Shown in pieces: positions 7,852 through 13,785 of a stretch of 18,387 nt of DNA. The DNA comes from an uncultured Flavobacteriales bacterium (GTDB lineage: Bacteria; Bacteroidota; Bacteroidia; Flavobacteriales; UBA1820), in the NCBI GenBank assembly GCA_959608625.1, contig CAUHQV010000038.1, positions 1 through 18,387 on the forward strand. Reading direction: 5' to 3'. The notes below the pieces were generated by a model, which was not told the DNA's origin, did not search any database, and worked only from the letters and a program-made list of their open reading frames with translations. Both the position numbers and the translations under genes were made by a program. Position 1 is the first letter of the stretch, and the number at the start of each line of letters is the position of its first letter.

Positions 7852-8619
7852 ATGAGATACGCCATTTGTCCGCTTTCTGTCGTTCCTGTACGCCGCGAAC
7901 CGTCCGATGCTTCGGAGATGACCACCCAGGTGCTTTTCGGGGAATTTTTCAAAGTCCTCGAACGCCGGGTTTCCTGGAGCCGGATCCGCCTGTACGATGA
8001 CGGATACGAAGGGTGGATCAGCAATAAGCAGTACACCGAAATAATGGCCGACCAGTATGCGGCTCTGTGCAAGGATCCCGGGGTGTATTGTGCTCAAAGC
8101 GTAGGCGTATGCAAAGGCGAAAAGCGTTCACTCCCTATCCTGATAGGCTCCCGCTTGTCTCGATACGAAAATGGGGAATTTTTCCTGGGGGATGAAAAAT
8201 ATTCTTTCGACGGCCATGTAGCCGCGGGCAAAAAGCCGAAAAGCGATATCGCTCGTGTAGCCAAGGGATTTCTCGGTGCACCCTACCTATGGGGCGGGCG
8301 CTCGTTTTTCGGGTTGGATTGCTCCGGTTTTTCGCAGTTATGCTACCGCCTTTGCGGCCGTTCCCTTCCCCGCGACGCCAAAGACCAGGCTGCCGGAGGG
8401 GAGGTGCTCTCTTTCGTGGAGGAAGCCGAGGAAGGCGATCTGGCGTTCTTCGACAACGACCAGGGGGATATCGTTCATGTAGGTATTGTGTTGGAAGACC
8501 ACCGTATCATCCATGCCAGTGGGCAGGTACGGATCGATACACTTGACCAAACGGGTATTTATAATGCCGAGGTGAACAAATACACCCATAAGCTCCGGTT
8601 GCTCAAAAAGTACAAATAG
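7852..8619 (+). CDS. NlpC/P60 family cysteine peptidase with N-terminal SH3-like region
   Basis: A 255-residue peptidase related to the YkfC type of gamma-D-glutamyl-diamino-acid endopeptidases, which cut peptides derived from peptidoglycan. Residues about 1-65 form an SH3-like module (VPVRREPSD, then WSRIRL and GYEGWIS), with a second linker module to about 125. The papain-like NlpC/P60 domain covers about 130-255, with YLWGGRSFFGLDCSGF carrying the catalytic C157, then H209 in DIVHVGI and third-position H221 in IIHASG. The N-terminus MRYAICPLS is not a signal peptide, which points to a cytoplasmic role in recycling imported muropeptides, unlike the three secreted proteins encoded upstream. 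It starts 41 bases after the previous gene and is followed by a strong terminator, so it is the last gene of that unit. Confidence 0.92.
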   Translation: MRYAICPLSVVPVRREPSDASEMTTQVLFGEFFKVLERRVSWSRIRLYDDGYEGWISNKQYTEIMADQYAALCKDPGVYCAQSVGVCKGEKRSLPILIGSRLSRYENGEFFLGDEKYSFDGHVAAGKKPKSDIARVAKGFLGAPYLWGGRSFFGLDCSGFSQLCYRLCGRSLPRDAKDQAAGGEVLSFVEEAEEGDLAFFDNDQGDIVHVGIVLEDHRIIHASGQVRIDTLDQTGIYNAEVNKYTHKLRLLKKYK

Positions 8620-8635
8620 TAAAGTCACAATAGGG

Positions 8636-8663
8636 AAAAGCCCGCCGAATGGCGGGCTTTTTT
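8636..8663 (+). terminator. Strong rho-independent terminator
   Basis: A perfect 11-bp stem AAAAGCCCGCC / GGCGGGCTTTT with a GAAT loop, ending in a run of T. It lies 16 bases after the NlpC/P60 stop codon and closes the unit that starts near 5125. Confidence 0.93.
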
Positions 8664-8685
8664 ATGCGTGTACGGAAGGTGTTGA

Positions 8686-8736
8686 TAACTTTGCGGTAAA
8701 ACGTTCGCCCGGAAACGATGGGTTTGGTTATATTTG
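8686..8736 (+). promoter_or_regulatory. Two candidate -7 boxes upstream of tdk
   Basis: TAACTTTG at 8686-8693 and TATATTTG at 8729-8736 both fit the TAnnTTTG consensus. The second would start transcription near 8742 and leave about 50 bases of leader before tdk. A perfect 12-base palindrome GATACCGGTATC (8745-8756) lies at the expected start, but such palindromes occur by chance every few kilobases. Neither box has a clear -33 TTTG at the right spacing. Confidence 0.5.
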
Positions 8737-8791
8737 TCCTGCCCGATACCGGTATCCAAGGATGCGGCGGGATTACAGAAAAATTTGACGC

Positions 8792-9412
8792 ATGTTCCTG
8801 GAAAATACGACAAACCATACCGAATACAGCGGCTGGATAGAGGTCATCTGCGGCTCGATGTTCTCCGGAAAGACCGAAGAGCTTATCCGGCGGCTGAAAC
8901 GGGCCAAATTTGCCCGGCAGAAGGTGGAAATATTCAAACCGGCGGTCGATGTGCGCTATGACGAGCAAAAAGTCGTTTCCCACGATCACAACGAGATCGT
9001 TTCTACTCCGGTGAGCCATTCCAGCGAGATCCTGCTCCGCTGCGCCGGTGTAGACGTGGTAGGCATAGACGAAGCGCAGTTTTTCGACGAAGGGATCGTA
9101 GAGGTATGCAACACGCTGGCCAACAGCGGCACCCGGGTGGTCGTAGCCGGACTCGATATGGATTACCTGGGGCGTCCGTTCGGGCCTATGCCCTTTCTGA
9201 TGGCTACGGCCGAATACGTGACTAAAGTACATGCCGTATGCACCCGCACGGGAAACCTAGCCAATTATACCCACCGGTTGACGCAGAGCGATTCGCTGGT
9301 ACTGCTGGGGGAAATACACGATTATGAGCCCCTATCGCGAAAAGCGTATTTCGAAGCGCGGCGGCAGGAAGAGCTCGAGGCAGTCCGGTCAAGGAAAGAA
9401 AATGAAAAATAA
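8792..9412 (+). CDS. tdk: Thymidine kinase (type II, TK1-like)
   Basis: Phosphorylates thymidine to dTMP with ATP in the salvage pathway. It has 206 residues, normal for the bacterial TK1-like family. The P-loop is GSMFSGKT (21-28), the DEAQFF block (93-98) holds the catalytic base E94, and the substrate-contacting lasso and C-terminal YEP (178-180) are present. Of the usual zinc ligands, only C150 in VCTRTG remains: the second cysteine of CxxC is T153, and the C-terminal pair aligns with S182 and A185. The structural zinc site therefore looks lost. ATG 8792 begins a short non-conserved lead of about 15 residues before WIEVICGSMF. The gene overlaps folB by 11 bases in a different frame. Confidence 0.95.
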   Translation: MFLENTTNHTEYSGWIEVICGSMFSGKTEELIRRLKRAKFARQKVEIFKPAVDVRYDEQKVVSHDHNEIVSTPVSHSSEILLRCAGVDVVGIDEAQFFDEGIVEVCNTLANSGTRVVVAGLDMDYLGRPFGPMPFLMATAEYVTKVHAVCTRTGNLANYTHRLTQSDSLVLLGEIHDYEPLSRKAYFEARRQEELEAVRSRKENEK

Positions 9413-9755
9413 AGTCGGCATTTACGGTATACGGACGTATTCGTTCCACGGCTGCCTGGAGGCGGAATCCCGTGTGGGTTCCCTCTATTCCACGGATGTG
9501 GAAGTGGAAACGGACTTTTTGCGGGCAGCCCGGAAGGATGAATTGTCCGGCACGGTCGATTACGGGCGTATTGCGGATATCGTGCGGACCGAGATGTCGA
9601 CGCGTTCCCGCCTGATAGAAAATGTCGCCTGGCGCATCTATAGGGCCGTAAAAGAAGAATTTCCTACTGCAGGAAAAATAACTGTGCGGGTATCTAAACT
9701 GGCCCCTCCTGTTGAGGGACAGGCCGAAAGGGCCACGGTCGAAATAAGCGATTAA
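9402..9755 (+). CDS. folB: Dihydroneopterin aldolase
   Basis: Converts 7,8-dihydroneopterin to 6-hydroxymethyl-7,8-dihydropterin and glycolaldehyde in folate synthesis. It has 117 residues, the usual FolB length. It matches the family along its whole length: YGIRTYSFHGCLEAESRVG holds the pterin-binding E22, GTVDYGRIADIV follows, LIENVAWRI comes in the middle, and VSKLAPPVEG carries the catalytic lysine K99. I chose ATG 9402, inside the 3' end of tdk (11-base overlap), because it begins exactly at the family N-terminus and is preceded by AAGGAAAG. A longer in-frame reading from 9324 would add 26 basic residues that are only tdk sequence in another frame. The overlap implies translational coupling with tdk. 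It converges on the DUF421 gene with 12 bases between stops. Confidence 0.95.
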   Translation: MKNKVGIYGIRTYSFHGCLEAESRVGSLYSTDVEVETDFLRAARKDELSGTVDYGRIADIVRTEMSTRSRLIENVAWRIYRAVKEEFPTAGKITVRVSKLAPPVEGQAERATVEISD

Positions 9756-9767
9756 AAAAATCGGTGC

Positions 9768-10454
9768 TCAGTTGGATACAGTGTTGTCTTCCATCGCCAC
9801 TTTCCTTCCCCGCCGGGCTTTAATGTCTTTTGGAACGATATAGAATCCTTTTTCCGGCGTCCATTCCACGCAGAACAAACTGCGGATATCCGCAAACCCC
9901 TCTTTTTTCAGTTCTTCTTCCAGCCATCCGGCCGTTTTTCCTGCGCTGTCGAGCGATTCGGCCGATATGTAGCCGTTGTTGACCAGCAAAAAAGACTCCG
10001 ACAGGCTTCCGCGTTTGGAGATAGTCAGTTTCCCGTTCGCCTCGAAACGCGCGTTTTCCACATCGAACATCGAAAACACCCCGTTCTCCCGCAGGATGGT
10101 GCGGAACTGTTCCATTTCGAGGCTGTTGCGTTTGAATTCTTTCAGGTTCAACTTACCGTCCTTGACGATAAGGATCGTATCGCCCTTTATCAGTTTGCGG
10201 AATACCCGGAAGCGCAGCAGATAGCGGATAAACATATTCACGGCTGTCCAAGCCCCCAGGGCGAAGACCATGTACCAGGCGGACAGGTCGGGGTTGTATA
10301 CGACGCCTCCCACCAGGGCTCCCAGCACAAAGGCGTTGACTGAATCTAGCGGAGTGAGCATAGCCATCTGGGTCTTCCCTGATATGCGCAAAAAGAACAA
10401 GACCCCCAACATCCCGATGACGATCTTTACAAAAATGCTTAAAATCATATCCAA
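9768..10454 (-). CDS. DUF421 (YetF-like) membrane protein
   Basis: A 228-residue protein with three N-terminal hydrophobic segments (about 4-22, 38-55 and 60-78) followed by a soluble DUF421 domain. Family traits are visible: RISGKTQMAMLTPLDSVNAFVLGALVGGVVYN is the conserved N-terminal block (given here by its key features R23, G26-K27, T34-D37 and the G-x-x-x-G stretch), and ILIVKDGKL plus a downstream MDVENA-type segment open the cytoplasmic part. In Bacillus the YetF/YrbG/YkjA group has been tied to spore membrane properties, but the role in Gram-negative gut bacteria is unknown. ATG 10454 was taken; ATG 10448 is equally possible. It is the last gene of a minus-strand series, 45 bases after the PPC-domain gene. 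Confidence 0.9.
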   Translation of the reverse strand: MDMILSIFVKIVIGMLGVLFFLRISGKTQMAMLTPLDSVNAFVLGALVGGVVYNPDLSAWYMVFALGAWTAVNMFIRYLLRFRVFRKLIKGDTILIVKDGKLNLKEFKRNSLEMEQFRTILRENGVFSMFDVENARFEANGKLTISKRGSLSESFLLVNNGYISAESLDSAGKTAGWLEEELKKEGFADIRSLFCVEWTPEKGFYIVPKDIKARRGRKVAMEDNTVSN

Positions 10455-10499
10455 GTGGATTTTAAGGCTCGGAAAACGGCGGAAAGCTGTCCGGGTCGG

Positions 10500-10922
10500 T
10501 TATAAAACGTACATATTGAGCCCTATCGCCGGGTTGAACGAGCGACTCAGTTCGCCCCCGAAATCCTCCACGACGAACTCGCCCGCCCCGCTGATACGGG
10601 CCGAAAGCAAATGTCCGGCCAGTGCCGAGCAGTCGCTCCGCCCGGCTACGACGTGAAGGTGTAAATAGGGGCTTCCTTCAAGTGTAGAGATATTCCCGGT
10701 CAGGTTGGCGATCTCCATTTGTTCCTCGAATTCCATGTCCTCGTATTTTTTGCGGGCGGGATTGAAAAAACGGATCGTGATCCGGTCTACGGCCCCGATC
10801 CCGCTGATGTTTCCGGCCTTGATGTTTTTGGTGGCACAGAAGTCCGTCAGGGCTTCGACCAAATTGCGCCGGTTATCGACGCTCACCACATAACGGTCGC
10901 CGAATTGTTTGAAAGTCCACAT
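10500..10922 (-). CDS. PPC/DUF296 domain protein
   Basis: A small 140-residue protein that is entirely one PPC domain (plants and prokaryotes conserved, DUF296). These fold as trimers and in plants are joined to AT-hooks in DNA-binding proteins. Here no AT-hook is present, as in other bacterial members, so a DNA-binding role should not be assumed. Conserved features are NISGIGAVDRITIRFFN (38-54), YLHLHVVAGR with H88 and H90, and AGHLLSARI with H104; the three histidines are the likely metal site. It starts 30 bases after the nitroreductase-like gene and is probably cotranscribed with it, although a weak TAAATTTA (10948-10955, minus strand) overlapping that gene's stop might be a separate promoter. 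Confidence 0.9.
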   Translation of the reverse strand: MWTFKQFGDRYVVSVDNRRNLVEALTDFCATKNIKAGNISGIGAVDRITIRFFNPARKKYEDMEFEEQMEIANLTGNISTLEGSPYLHLHVVAGRSDCSALAGHLLSARISGAGEFVVEDFGGELSRSFNPAIGLNMYVL

Positions 10923-10952
10923 ATTCGTCCGGTTTTTAGGTTTTGGGTAAAT

Positions 10953-11543
10953 TTACTTTTTAAAATAGCCTACGGGGTGATTCAGTAAAGGTTTTTGTTT
11001 GGCCGATAGTTTCAGGGCTTTGCCGATCGCATCCGCATCCATCGACCCGCGCGGTACAGTGGCCAGCCCCGCCCCGGCGCAGAACAGGGAGATGTTCTGG
11101 GATACGATCCCGGCATCCATCGCGCCCCAGGCTTCATTTCCCGAACCGTTGGCCACCAGTATCAGGCATACAGGGGCTTTTTTCAGGGTACGGATATCCT
11201 GATCGGTCACCGGGTCGAGGGAGTGTTTTTTGTGGTCGTAAAAATACGCCCCTTCTTTCATGCATACGTAAATGTCGATATCCTGCCGGTTCATGGCCGA
11301 CGGGGCTGTCCGTTTGCCATCCTGCCGATTAATCCCGTTTGCAGCCCACAGGAGGTCTGAAAGATCCTGCGAAGACAGCATTTCGGGGGCGAACTCCCGG
11401 GTGGATTTGCGGTCGGCGAAAGCCTGCATCAGAGTCACTCCCCGTTCCATATCCGGGGCGGAGAGCTGGATGGGTTTTATCGATTGGCCGCTGCATGCCA
11501 GCGATGCAAATAAAAAAGCGGCGGTGAAGATCAAAGTTTTCAT
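10953..11543 (-). CDS. Secreted nitroreductase-family (SagB/ThcOx-like) protein
   Basis: A 196-residue protein made of a signal sequence (about 1-20, FLFASLACSGQ) and a single nitroreductase fold that normally binds FMN. Visible blocks are RKSTREF (45-51, phosphate/flavin contact), a SQDLSDLLWAANGINR helix, APSAMNRQ (80-87), and DAGIVSQNISLFCAGAGLATVPRG (key positions D143, Q149-N150, G157-G159). The C22-like lipobox is not clear: the cysteine at 17 has Ser at -3, so cleavage after SGQ by signal peptidase I fits as well as lipidation. Most nitroreductases are cytoplasmic, so an exported version is notable. The substrate is unknown. It starts 12 bases after the small membrane-protein gene. Confidence 0.88.
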   Translation of the reverse strand: MKTLIFTAAFLFASLACSGQSIKPIQLSAPDMERGVTLMQAFADRKSTREFAPEMLSSQDLSDLLWAANGINRQDGKRTAPSAMNRQDIDIYVCMKEGAYFYDHKKHSLDPVTDQDIRTLKKAPVCLILVANGSGNEAWGAMDAGIVSQNISLFCAGAGLATVPRGSMDADAIGKALKLSAKQKPLLNHPVGYFKK

Positions 11544-11555
11544 AGGCAGGTGGAT

Positions 11556-11729
11556 TTATCTTTTTCTTTCCCGGCTGCGTTCGATCGCCCGAAACACGAC
11601 AGCCAGCACGATCATGGAAAAAGCGGTAAGCTTCATGTAATACGCATTGGGCTCGGCGATATCTCCGAAATAAGCGTAGGCGGCCAATATAACGCCTCCG
11701 ATAGCTAAAACCCTGTGAATAATTGTCAT
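11556..11729 (-). CDS. Small two-helix membrane protein, 57 residues
   Basis: A short ORF filling the gap between era and the nitroreductase-like gene. It reads MTIIHRVLAIGGVILAAYAY, then FGDIAEPNAYYM, a second hydrophobic helix (about 33-47, LTAFSMIVLAVVF), and a basic tail RAIERSRERKR. Two transmembrane segments with a short acidic loop and a strongly positive C-terminus suggest an inner-membrane hairpin with both ends in the cytoplasm. It starts 24 bases after the era stop and ends 12 bases before the next gene. A TAACTTTA (11743-11750, minus strand), one base off the -7 consensus, sits 13 bases before the ATG. I do not recognise the family. The evidence for it being real is its fit in the gap, its hydrophobic pattern and its spacing. 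Confidence 0.72.
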   Translation of the reverse strand: MTIIHRVLAIGGVILAAYAYFGDIAEPNAYYMKLTAFSMIVLAVVFRAIERSRERKR

Positions 11730-11753
11730 AAATCTATTTAATTAAAGTTATTC

Positions 11754-12647
11754 TTAATGTTCATACCCGTACCGGCGGAGTTTTCGCTCGTTGTTGCGCC
11801 AGCCGTCGTCCACCTTCACCACCAACTCCAGGAACACTTTTTTGCCGAAGAATTTCTCGATGTCCAGACGGGCTTCGGTGCCCACCTTTTTCAGGGCGCC
11901 CCCTTTATGGCCGATCAGGATGCCCCGCTGGCTTTCCCGCTCCACGAAAATGATGGAGCGGATGCGGATCAGGGTCTCGTCTTCCACGAATTCCTCTGTC
12001 TCCACTTCCACCGAATAGGGAACTTCTTTCTTGTAGTTCAGCAGTATTTTCTGGCGGATGATCTCGTTGACGAAAAAGCGCTCGGGCTTGTCGGTCAGGG
12101 TGTCTTCCGGGTAGTAGGCAGGCCCTTCGGGCAGGAGTTCCACGATGCGGGACAAGAGGATGTCCACATTGAACCGTTCGGTGGCCGATACGGGAACGAT
12201 CTCCGCTTTCGGGAGTTGCCCGTGCCAGTATTCCACCGTTTCTTCGAGGGTTTTCTGGTCGGGAATGGTATCTATCTTGTTGACCACCAGCAGGACGGGC
12301 ACTTTGGCATTTTCAATGCGCTTGAAGAAGGCTTCGTCCTTCAGGCCTTTCATACCCGGTTCGACCATGTACAACAGCACGTCGGCATCGTCCATCGCCT
12401 CGGCCACGAAATCCATCATGGACTCCTGCAACTTGTAAGCGGGTTTGATGATGCCCGGCGTATCCGAAAATACGATCTGGTAATCTTCCGAGCTGACGAT
12501 CCCCAGTATACGGTGGCGGGTGGTCTGTGCCTTCGAGGTGATGATGGACAGATCCTTCCCCACCAATGCGTTGAGCAGGGTGGATTTGCCTACGTTGGGG
12601 TTGCCTACGATGTTGACGAACCCGGATTTGTGTATTTTTTTCTCCAT
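11754..12647 (-). CDS. era: GTPase Era
   Basis: Essential GTPase that binds the 3' end of 16S rRNA and helps mature the 30S subunit. It has 297 residues, the usual Era length. G motifs are all present: G1 GNPNVGKST (15-23), switch region QTTRHR (41-46), G3 DTPG (62-65), G4 NKID (123-126) and G5 SAT (154-156). The C-terminal KH domain (about 200-297) has its IGHKGGALKKVG loop at 245-256 and ends in VKVDDGWRNNERKLRRYGY, the typical Era finish. The start MEKKIHKSGFVNIVG agrees with the family. A -7 box ends only five bases before the ATG, so the transcript may be leaderless. It heads a minus-strand run of five genes that ends at 9768. Confidence 0.98.
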   Translation of the reverse strand: MEKKIHKSGFVNIVGNPNVGKSTLLNALVGKDLSIITSKAQTTRHRILGIVSSEDYQIVFSDTPGIIKPAYKLQESMMDFVAEAMDDADVLLYMVEPGMKGLKDEAFFKRIENAKVPVLLVVNKIDTIPDQKTLEETVEYWHGQLPKAEIVPVSATERFNVDILLSRIVELLPEGPAYYPEDTLTDKPERFFVNEIIRQKILLNYKKEVPYSVEVETEEFVEDETLIRIRSIIFVERESQRGILIGHKGGALKKVGTEARLDIEKFFGKKVFLELVVKVDDGWRNNERKLRRYGYEH

Positions 12648-12652
12648 AACTA

Positions 12653-12660
12653 CAAATGTA
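12653..12660 (-). promoter_or_regulatory. -7 box (TACATTTG) directly before era
   Basis: TACATTTG on the minus strand matches TAnnTTTG, and only bases 12648-12652 separate it from the era ATG (12647). Transcription 5-7 bases downstream of the box would begin at or within a base or two of the start codon. The box sits in a 12-base near-palindrome CTACAAATGTAG. The -33 position (CGCG) does not match. Confidence 0.5.
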
Positions 12661-12747
12661 GCGAAATACGGCGGAATTTCGCGGGCGGGACGGGTTCTTT
12701 TTTTGCGCCGGGGGCCGAAATCCCTAGCGTATTCGCGGCTTTATTAG

Positions 12748-12755
12748 TAACTTTG
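12748..12755 (+). promoter_or_regulatory. -7 box (TAACTTTG) for the oxidoreductase-rimO pair
   Basis: TAACTTTG fits the Bacteroidota -7 consensus and lies 30 bases before the ATG at 12786, facing away from era. No TTTG is found at the -33 spacing. Confidence 0.6.
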
Positions 12756-12785
12756 CGCTGCAAAAACCATAAAAAAAAGAACATC

Positions 12786-13784
12786 ATGCTGAAAGTGGGC
12801 GTGCTCGGGGCCGGGCACTTGGGAAAGATACATCTGAAGCTGCTCAAGCAGTCCGAACATTACCGGTTGATCGGGTTTTACGATCCCGATACCCGCAATG
12901 CCGCCGCCGTGGAAGCGGAACTGGGTGTAAAGGCGTTTCCGGATATGGACAGCCTGCTGGACGCCGTGGATGTAGCCGATATCGTCACTCCGACCATCCA
13001 CCATTACGAATGCGCTCTTAAAGCTATCGAAAAAGACTGCCATGTGTTCCTCGAAAAGCCCGTCACCACCACCCTGGAACAGGCGGAGGATTTGATAAAA
13101 CACCTGCGGGAAAAAGGCCTGAAAGGACAGGTTGGTCATGTAGAGCGCTTTAACCCCGCATTTACTGCTGTTCGTCCCTATATCAAGGAGCCGGCCTTTA
13201 TCGAGGCCCATCGCCTGGCGGAGTTCAATCCGCGCGGGACGGACGTGCCGGTGGTACTCGACCTGATGATACACGATATCGACGCTATCCTCACTTTGGT
13301 CGATTCGCCGGTGAAGATGCTTACCGCCAGCGGCGCGAAAGTGATAAACAACACGCCCGACATCGCTAACGTCCGCCTCGAATTCGAGAACGGTTGCGTG
13401 GCCAATATCACTACGAGCCGTATTTCGATGAAGAATATGCGCAAGACCCGCATCTTTCAGCGCGATGCCTATATCACGATCAATTTCCTGAAAAAAGAGG
13501 CCGAGATACTCCGTATGCATGACGCCCCTCAGCATCCGGACGAATACGCGATGATCCTGACCAACGCCGAAGGGGTGAGCAAGCAGATCGTCTTTGAAAA
13601 GCCGGAAGTACAGGAAAACAACGCCATCCTCGACGAACTCAACACCTTTGCCCAAGCTATCGAAAACGACACGACCCCGCTGGTAACGATGCGGCAGGCC
13701 ACCGCCGCCCTAAAAGTGGCGCTGGACATCGTGCGGGATATCGACCTTCATATGCAACGCATCGAAGCTGCCTCCAAAAAATAA
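12786..13784 (+). CDS. Gfo/Idh/MocA family NAD(P)-dependent oxidoreductase
   Basis: A 332-residue cytoplasmic oxidoreductase. The N-terminal Rossmann fold opens with KVGVLGAGHLGKIH (G8-x-G10-x-x-G13), and the EKPVTTT block (E90-K91-P92) is the family hallmark. The second domain has VGHVERFNPAF (116-126) and DLMIHDIDAIL (159-169), which carries the catalytic-type histidine H163. Closely similar GHxERFNPA proteins include UDP-sugar 3-dehydrogenases of the GnnA type used in lipid A or glycan sugar synthesis; that is a possible role here but not shown. The true start is ATG 12786: the same frame stays open for 343 codons upstream, but that part is antisense to era and precedes the promoter box. 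It is coupled to rimO (one base between stop and start). Confidence 0.92.
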   Translation: MLKVGVLGAGHLGKIHLKLLKQSEHYRLIGFYDPDTRNAAAVEAELGVKAFPDMDSLLDAVDVADIVTPTIHHYECALKAIEKDCHVFLEKPVTTTLEQAEDLIKHLREKGLKGQVGHVERFNPAFTAVRPYIKEPAFIEAHRLAEFNPRGTDVPVVLDLMIHDIDAILTLVDSPVKMLTASGAKVINNTPDIANVRLEFENGCVANITTSRISMKNMRKTRIFQRDAYITINFLKKEAEILRMHDAPQHPDEYAMILTNAEGVSKQIVFEKPEVQENNAILDELNTFAQAIENDTTPLVTMRQATAALKVALDIVRDIDLHMQRIEAASKK

Positions 13785-13785
13785 A

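Noticed and set aside
8745..8756. Perfect palindrome GATACCGGTATC before tdk as an operator
   Set aside because: A 12-base palindrome is expected a few times by chance in a window of this size, and there is only one copy near a promoter.
9750..9764. CGATT-AAAAA-AATCG between folB and the DUF421 gene as a terminator
   Set aside because: A 5-bp AT-rich stem with an all-A loop and no T-tract after it is too weak.
11757..12785. A 343-codon open stretch antisense to era, in frame with the oxidoreductase gene, giving an apparent 675-residue protein
   Set aside because: Its translation has no family features, era on the other strand is complete and conserved, and a promoter box plus ATG 12786 begin exactly at the Rossmann motif. 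It is a codon-bias shadow, though an automatic caller could choose the wrong start.
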